A stretch of 64,000 nucleotides of DNA from Liolophura sinensis. Lineage: Eukaryota > Mollusca > Polyplacophora > Chitonida > Chitonidae. The DNA lies in contig NC_088303.1 of assembly GCF_032854445.1 (NCBI RefSeq), positions 33,955,265 to 34,019,264 of the forward strand. The letters are read 5' to 3'. Positions 60,801 to 64,000 of this stretch are shown piece by piece. A program made the position numbers and the translations under genes. Every line of letters begins with the position of its first letter. The first letter of the stretch is position 1. The notes under the pieces are model-generated. The model was not told the DNA's origin. It saw nothing but the letters and a program-made list of their open reading frames with translations, and searched no databases.

Positions 60801-63162
60801 AAATCAAGTGGTACAGTCTGTCATATTTCATACGAATACCAGCACACTTTAATGACCATTTATAGCCAAACTTAACACTTTTATTCTGCCACTTATTTCA
60901 TATTTCATAATTATACACATACCTAACGCATGCCATTTATTGCTAGAATAATTTTAGATATTTTACGTGTGCTTCTCAAATGATCAAAATATTTCACAAT
61001 TCAGCTGAACTCAACCATTGTAACTCGTCGACTTTTAATTGAATTTGTACTTTGATAACTGTGTTGTGTCTGTCAGCAGTACCGGGCTTGATGCACAATA
61101 AAATCAATTCGACACGTTATCATCATGAAGGCATGAGAGCGTCTTATCAATTAATCATCTGTCTTTCTCTACAAACTCATTATAGAGGTGAAACTTCAGA
61201 GTGAATACAAACATCAGCATCTCTTGCACGATTTTTACTTCACTTGTTTTGTTCACTTCTGCAGTGCTCAACATGCAATTGCATGCTATACAAAAGCTAG
61301 AAACGATTGAAAAAATTTTTGGAAAGTTTTTGAAAGAAATGGTGTAGGATTTCTCCTAGCGTAAACAAGATTCGTGTTCGCGTAAATCATGTATGATAAC
61401 GAAAACGAATCAATCTTTTCACGATGTTCGCTGAATTTTCGTGTCTGTGAAAAGCCTGAAAGAGTAGCATTTTATTGCCATAATAAGGATATTAAATAGC
61501 TGTGAAAATGACAAAATTATAGATTTACAAGCAGAAGAGATTGAATTTGCTTTATAAGTTTCTGCTTTATTTATAAATTTAACGACGGACAATCATAGAA
61601 TCAGTGAGCAATATCAGCTTTTCAAAACAACAATATAACAATCACAATATGAGATATGTTTTATTTATTTATTTATTTACATATCTAATTGGTGTTTTGC
61701 GGTATATTGAAGAATATTTCACTTGTACGACGGCGACCAGCATGATGTGGTGGGAGGAAACCGGGTATAGCCGGGGGGGGGGGGGATCCACAACCATCCG
61801 CAAAATATGAGATTGTCCATTTTGTTGTCTTTCTTGAGGCTACAGTATCTTTGTATAAAAGGTAACTTAAAAAAATACAACTAAAGAAAAAAATAAACAA
61901 AGCATAAAATATAGAATAGAATGATTAGGGTTACCACGGTTATTAGCATACCATGAAGTTGAACAGAGCTAACTGTTTAGAACTGAGATAAAATGAGCTA
62001 GATCGCCGTTTAGAAATATCTAACTAATTCTCCGAAACATTTACACAAATTATGTGGTACATAGTTTATATTGGTTTATATGTAAATTCCTTTTGCACTT
62101 TGCACTATAGACTATTCATAGTTTTTTCCCGATTCCTAAAGTTCAAAGAACTACATGACACTGAAATTATCATTTTTGAAGGCTAAACATATTGTGATTA
62201 CTTTTGCAGAAAGAATTTCTTACCTAAAAGCCATATTTTGCATTTTATGCTAAAATGTTCTTAAATGTCTATTTCACCTGGGATAATTTCGCTTTGTTTT
62301 CACATCCAAGTACCTCAGTCACGTGACAAAAGAATGTGCTGATGATTGGCCCACAGCATCTATGACAACATTGCAAAACTTTGCATTTTACTGAGGAATT
62401 TTGTCCACTCACCTGAGCATGCGGAGGCCTTTCTGTAAACAAGGCTTTGACTGGTGGACGTGGGACCCGAATCAGTGACGTCAGATCAGACAAGAGTTCC
62501 TCAAAGGTCAAGGTCGTTTGTGGGTTCAGAATGAGTTTTTCCCTACTTGACCTGTCCAAATTGCTGATAATTGTCAGGATGCGGGGCCTACGGGAAGATG
62601 GAGTGGTCCGAGAACCGCTATTGTTGTCTGTAGCCTGGAACAAGTGAATGTCGTCACTGCGAATTTTGTCCACATTTATAGGCTTTGATGCCCAGACGCG
62701 TTGTTTCTTGGGCCCGTAAGCACACGAGGTTTTAAGCTTGTTCGACCCTGACACAACGTAACATCGCGAATGTTTGAACTCTTCCAAACTCTTTAATTGT
62801 CTTCCATCTTGCAGGCTGAATACGAACCGAACTCCTGATGGCATATCCACTTTTTCCGTTAGCCATTCCATTAGCGTTTGCAAATTTCGAAAGTCTTTTT
62901 CGTTTACGGATGTCGTAAAACCCTGAAAGTAAGGATCGCCATTTCTGAAAAACGTCACCAACTTTCCTCGCTTGTTTGGCGGGAGTTGTGCAGCTTCACG
63001 ATCACGAACCGGAGAAATCTCGCGAACAGGTCTCTCCTCGTGGAAATCCCGCGAGAAGTCGTTGGTCTCGTCCGATCTGAAAAAATCCTCCTCTGACTGA
63101 AACAAACGGTCCCGCCGATTTCGATGATGTCCGTGTAGGGTTTCCGACATGAGAGGCGCCAT
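43368..63162 (-). CDS. DCX-EMAP: Doublecortin-domain EMAP-like protein (DCX-EMAP, EML family), 1008 aa, 19 exons
   Basis: Nineteen exons, each with GT-AG borders, join in phase into 3027 nt. Exon 1 (250 residues) has an Arg/Glu-rich N-terminus and DCX domain 1 (about 66-148: [20 protein letters not shown]). DCX domain 2 runs about 192-274 and is completed by exon 2 ([10 protein letters not shown]). A low-complexity linker covers about 280-385. The HELP motif (LKLDWVYGYRGKD, about 395-407) is split across exons 4 and 5. A long WD40 series follows to the C-terminus, with [63 protein letters not shown] and IISAGG. This DCX-DCX-HELP-WD order is that of the Drosophila DCX-EMAP / CG42247 group. Known for the family: microtubule association, with roles in mechanosensory cilia in flies. 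Binding in this species is inferred. The start at 63162 (GAAATGG context) follows an acceptor. Readthrough to an upstream ATG at 63201 is possible but less likely. Confidence 0.93.
44092..44222 (-). CDS. DCX-EMAP: DCX-EMAP exon 18: WD repeat ([16 protein letters not shown])
   Basis: 131 nt, phase 1 in, phase 0 out. It encodes [20 protein letters not shown] and [10 protein letters not shown], the penultimate EMAP blade. Donor AAG|GTGAGA. The acceptor (ACGTATAG) has a poor pyrimidine tract. Confidence 0.87.
44696..44905 (-). mobile_element. SINE family C, inverted
   Basis: TTGGGGTTTAAAGTCATACT, TCACATTATACTCACTCTGG, CCAACCAGTCCTG. It matches the body of 15690-16005. Confidence 0.65.
45368..45463 (-). 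CDS. DCX-EMAP: DCX-EMAP exon 17: WD repeat ([10 protein letters not shown])
   Basis: 96 nt, phase 1 in and out. It encodes WEVEDLNHV (W split with exon 16) and [13 protein letters not shown]. This fills the gap the family leaves between the DYDLFFW and IGGPW segments. Acceptor GATTTACAG, donor G|GTAGGT. Confidence 0.86.
45743..45780. repeat. Hairpin next to a TA tract
   Basis: ACCGTTCCACCCA and TGGGTGGGACGGT pair over 13 bp with one mismatch around an 8-bp loop. Confidence 0.7.
45777..45812. repeat. (TA)n microsatellite
   Basis: TA run adjoining the hairpin. Confidence 0.95.
45877..45964 (-). CDS. DCX-EMAP: DCX-EMAP exon 16: WD repeat ([11 protein letters not shown])
   Basis: 88 nt, phase 0 in, phase 1 out. 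It encodes [20 protein letters not shown] and SADYDLFF. The donor GTACGC is weak, but it is the one that gives FFW at the junction. Confidence 0.87.
46200..46320 (-). mobile_element. SINE family A, diverged, inverted
   Basis: ATTCAAGAAAATTTCACCCA, GGATTATGGGTGGAATAAAC after a T-rich tail, in a DCX-EMAP intron. Confidence 0.5.
46571..46668 (-). CDS. DCX-EMAP: DCX-EMAP exon 15: WD repeat (GTVCLYEV)
   Basis: 98 nt, phase 1 in, phase 0 out. It encodes [18 protein letters not shown]. Acceptor ATGCTTGCAG, donor CAG|GTAGGA. Confidence 0.88.
47200..47250 (-). mobile_element. SINE family B/C 3'-end fragment
   Basis: TTTGGGTTTTAGGTCATACT, TATATGACGACAAACTGG. Confidence 0.5.
47673..47829 (-). CDS. DCX-EMAP: DCX-EMAP exon 14: WD repeat ([14 protein letters not shown])
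   Basis: 157 nt, phase 0 in, phase 1 out. It encodes [19 protein letters not shown] and ends VVRFSP plus one base. Acceptor TAACTGTAG, donor A|GTGAGT. Confidence 0.88.
48436..48561 (-). CDS. DCX-EMAP: DCX-EMAP exon 13: WD repeat (GHSDKLW)
   Basis: 42 codons, phase 0. [13 protein letters not shown] and [13 protein letters not shown] form one complete WD blade. An internal GTGTGT donor at 48483 would also keep phase, but would delete the closing VCRW strand, so the longer form is preferred. Confidence 0.88.
48865..49215. repeat. 49-bp minisatellite, seven copies
   Basis: Units contain CATATGGCCACACTTCATTC and GAATATCAACA(C/T)ATACCAG. Starts at 48903, 48952 and 49001 show the 49-bp period. It lies in the intron between DCX-EMAP exons 12 and 13. 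Confidence 0.93.
49756..49893 (-). CDS. DCX-EMAP: DCX-EMAP exon 12: WD region ([11 protein letters not shown])
   Basis: 46 codons, phase 0. It starts [10 protein letters not shown] and contains [18 protein letters not shown]. The acceptor TGTGTAG at 49894 was chosen because it gives the family reading frame. Confidence 0.87.
50070..50190 (+). mobile_element. SINE family A copy, 5'-truncated
   Basis: CAACCTGCGGGTGGTCGTGG, GAAATATTCTTGAGTACGGC, short AAAT tail. Confidence 0.82.
50309..50422 (-). CDS. DCX-EMAP: DCX-EMAP exon 11: WD repeat ([13 protein letters not shown])
   Basis: 38 codons, phase 0. It encodes [18 protein letters not shown] and IKTWD. Acceptor TTGTTTCAG, donor GCG|GTGAGT. Confidence 0.9.
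50641..50799 (-). CDS. DCX-EMAP: DCX-EMAP exon 10: WD repeat (GNITVW)
   Basis: 53 codons, phase 0. It encodes [20 protein letters not shown] then VW, and ends KNAHK. Acceptor CACATTCAG, donor AAG|GTGTGT. Confidence 0.9.
51170..51331 (-). CDS. DCX-EMAP: DCX-EMAP exon 9: WD repeat ([12 protein letters not shown])
   Basis: 54 codons, phase 0 in and out. It contains [13 protein letters not shown] and KESGIF, characteristic of the EMAP family. Acceptor TATCTTACAG, donor AGG|GTACGT. Confidence 0.9.
52530..52725 (-). mobile_element. SINE family D, tRNA-like head, inverted
   Basis: GGTGTTTAACGTCATACTTA, AAGGTTTATGGGTGGGG. The head has GAATTCGAATCTGCGATC, a near-perfect B box on the - strand. Confidence 0.7.
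52946..53039. repeat. 47-bp perfect tandem duplication
   Basis: AAAATACATTTCTCGCAAAG and the following 27 bp occur twice in succession. Confidence 0.95.
54054..54149 (-). CDS. DCX-EMAP: DCX-EMAP exon 8: WD repeat (LSVWDWQ)
   Basis: 32 codons, phase 0 in and out. It encodes [19 protein letters not shown]. Acceptor CCTACAG, donor ACG|GTAAGT. Confidence 0.9.
54300..54425 (+). mobile_element. Possible tRNA-headed SINE
   Basis: GTCCTGGGTTCAAATCCAGC is an excellent B-box match. No second copy was found, so the family is unknown. Confidence 0.4.
54533..54634 (-). CDS. DCX-EMAP: DCX-EMAP exon 7: WD repeat (SHVRIWDT)
   Basis: 34 codons, phase 0 in and out. It begins [10 protein letters not shown], the end of a WD blade, and closes [13 protein letters not shown]. 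Acceptor ACATTCCAG, donor CAG|GTAAGT. Confidence 0.9.
54950..55140 (-). mobile_element. SINE with tRNA-Ser/Leu-like head, inverted
   Basis: On the - strand the head reads GGTCGTGGGAGAATGGTTAA then GATGCGGGGTCAATCCCGGC, an A and B box arrangement. It is too degenerate to be a functional tRNA. Confidence 0.55.
56448..56505 (+). mobile_element. SINE family A tail fragment
   Basis: CTAAAACACCAATCAGATAT then AAATAAATGAATAAATGA. Confidence 0.5.
56764..56833 (-). CDS. DCX-EMAP: DCX-EMAP exon 6: WD repeat strand [13 protein letters not shown]
   Basis: 70 nt, phase 2 in, phase 0 out. Acceptor CCCTACAG, donor GCC|GTAAGT. The encoded [11 protein letters not shown] matches the conserved EMAP first-blade motif. 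Confidence 0.88.
56955..57208. repeat. 127-bp tandem duplication
   Basis: TATGAACATCAGTTATTT at 56955 and 57082. The copies share AACTCTTTTTAATTTCAGTT and GACTTTTGACGAAAAAGCT. They sit in the intron after DCX-EMAP exon 5. Confidence 0.93.
57359..57511 (-). CDS. DCX-EMAP: DCX-EMAP exon 5: HELP motif and start of WD region
   Basis: 153 nt, phase 2 in and out. It encodes [14 protein letters not shown] (HELP) and CGHNEDIT (first WD GH). The donor GTAGTC is unusual beyond +4, but the phase fits the next exon. Confidence 0.88.
57853..57928 (-). CDS. DCX-EMAP: DCX-EMAP exon 4: approach to HELP motif
   Basis: 76 nt, phase 1 in, phase 2 out. It encodes [14 protein letters not shown] and ends LKLDW plus two bases. 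The donor GTATCC is non-consensus after +4, but it is the only one that gives the HELP sequence WVYGYRG across the junction. Confidence 0.85.
58142..58333 (-). CDS. DCX-EMAP: DCX-EMAP exon 3: linker
   Basis: 192 nt, phase 1 in and out. Acceptor TATTTTTTCAG, donor G|GTAAAG. It encodes a basic, Gly/Ser/Arg-rich linker ([14 protein letters not shown]) between the DCX pair and the HELP motif. Confidence 0.82.
59180..59360 (-). CDS. DCX-EMAP: DCX-EMAP exon 2: end of DCX domain 2
   Basis: Phase 0 in, phase 1 out, 181 nt. It starts [20 protein letters not shown], the typical end of a DCX fold, then a Ser-rich basic linker. The acceptor is weak. An in-frame alternative six bases upstream would add Ile-Gln. 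Confidence 0.82.
59440..59575 (-). mobile_element. SINE family D copy, inverted, diverged
   Basis: ATAAGATTTATGGGTAGAGG, AACCCGGAGAGCCAGCAGC. It resembles 52560-52630. Confidence 0.5.
59985..60200 (+). mobile_element. SINE family B, head truncated
   Basis: AAGCAGCACTAGATAAAAGA, GAAAAATTGTTAAGTACGAC and an ACTC repeat tail. It matches 36661-36920 in inverse. Confidence 0.8.
61658..61806 (-). mobile_element. SINE family A, inverted, with G-run
   Basis: TTTATTTATTTATTTACATA, AATATTTCACTTGTACGACG, GTGGGAGGAAACCGGG. A run of 13 G replaces part of the body at 61773-61785. Confidence 0.75.
62413..63162 (-). CDS. DCX-EMAP: DCX-EMAP exon 1: N-terminus, DCX domain 1, most of DCX domain 2
   Basis: This exon holds 250 codons from ATG at 63162-63160 to the donor CAG|GTGAGT (intron starts at 62412). 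An acceptor with a good pyrimidine tract (TTTACCACAG) places the exon border at 63168, six bases before the ATG, so an upstream 5' exon is expected. DCX-type residues are visible: VTFFRNGD at the first domain start and RILTIISN at the second. Confidence 0.88.
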
Positions 63163-63303
63163 TTCATTCTGTGGTAAAGTAAAATAAAACATTTTACTCA
63201 CTTAGTCTAGATCAAGCTGATTCTAAAATAGAATCATGGAGATCACATGTAAAGACGAGTCGATGCTCATCCAGCTATCGCTTCCTTACATCGTTTCGTT
63301 CCC

Positions 63304-63449
63304 TCGTGCCGTCGCTTTGTGCAATCGTGTTATCGGTTCATACAATCGTGTCATCGCTTCGTACAATCGTGTCATCGCTTCGTGCAATCGTGTCATCGCT
63401 TTGTGCAATCGTATAATCCCTTCGTGCAATCGTGTCATCGCTTTGTGAA
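63304..63449. repeat. 21-bp tandem repeat, about seven copies
   Basis: CAATCGTGTCATCGCTTCGT plus one base. It lies 140 bp upstream of the first DCX-EMAP coding exon. Confidence 0.93.
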
Positions 63450-63739
63450 ATCGTCTGGCGATACTACGACGGAGGCCTTAACTTGCTTTTGTGTACAACC
63501 TTCAATTCCATTACGATGCGTTTATTTCTGACAATCTGAAAACACACCATAAAGGTCCTTCACAGCTAAGAGGACATGCTAAATGAAAGAATTGTTTCGT
63601 AAAAGTGAGTTTCAACTCATGTACCTATGGAAGGTGGTTTATAATCCTCCACAGCGTCGCATAAGTGAACAATTGTTCAGACGCGACAATATCCCCATCA
63701 GGTCGATACTTTCAAGACGATGTCAGGTATATGAACAAC

Positions 63740-64000
63740 AAAATCTAGGCAAGAACTCTTGTAGTGCAACCTGAACGATTTGTGTTATCTTGTGCAGAGG
63801 AGAAAATTCTTGTTGTTCAACCTGAACAATTCGTGGAGAGGAGAGAACTACCTGAAAAATTTGTGTTATCATGAGGAGGATAAAGCACTTATAGTACAAA
63901 CTGAACAATTATAGTTATCATGAAGAGGACAAAAGTATTTTATGTACAATGTGAACAATTTTTGTTATTGTGAAGAGGAAAAAGAAAACCTGGACCATTA
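63740..64000. repeat. Degenerate ~50-bp tandem repeat
   Basis: Words CCTGAACAATT, TTTGTGTTATC and TGAAGAGGA recur about five times with indels, running to the window edge. Confidence 0.75.

Larger units (their letters stand above)
59361..62412 (-). other. DCX-EMAP intron 1 (after the first coding exon)
   Basis: 3 kb with SINE family D, B and A copies (listed). The remainder is AT-rich and featureless. Confidence 0.7.

Noticed and set aside
63304..63449. CRISPR-like short direct repeats
   Set aside because: Contiguous tandem units without unique spacers, in a eukaryotic genome. The same holds for the 49-, 53- and 63-bp arrays.

Overview
The window is eukaryotic nuclear DNA and most resembles a lophotrochozoan, probably a mollusc. 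The genes have many small exons with GT-AG introns. The DNA between exons is AT-rich and full of microsatellites, minisatellites and tRNA-headed SINE copies with (AAAT)n tails. The octamer TACATGTA is scattered throughout. The organism call is inference from these traits; the gene structures below were read directly and are phase-checked exon by exon.

Region 1-17317 holds no gene I can prove. It contains a 143-bp MITE-like element in two copies (4340-4482, 16119-16261), SINE copies, a 53-bp minisatellite (11595-12612), and a nested 21/58/47-bp minisatellite (13235-14411). A GC-richer block near 7430-8190 has CCAAT boxes, a possible noncoding exon and a cysteine-rich open frame of uncertain status.

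Region 17318-36172 (+) is a gene for an unrecognised single-pass membrane protein. Five coding exons join in phase to 704 residues: signal sequence, short glycosylatable ectodomain, one transmembrane helix encoded by its own exon, then a long acidic, Ser-rich cytoplasmic tail with sorting and signalling motifs. Two further candidate exons fit the splice phases exactly. One is a 189-bp cassette (28835-29023). The other is an alternative last exon (25601-25805) that would replace the long tail with a 67-residue tail. Intron 1 contains a 1.5-kb CATA/CAAC tract and a 63-bp minisatellite.

Region 36173-43100 is intergenic, with SINEs, a TA tract and no gene seen. The two genes are convergent.

Region 43101-63168 (-) is a complete 19-exon gene for a doublecortin-domain EMAP-like protein (DCX-EMAP / EML family). 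It encodes 1008 residues: two DCX domains, a HELP motif and a long WD40 series, all in phase. It is probably a microtubule-associated protein. Its introns carry SINEs, a 49-bp minisatellite, a 127-bp tandem duplication and TA tracts. Upstream (63169-64000) are 21-bp and about 50-bp tandem repeats; any 5' noncoding exon lies there or beyond the window.

The two genes show no evident functional link. No prokaryotic system, CRISPR array, tRNA or rRNA gene was found.
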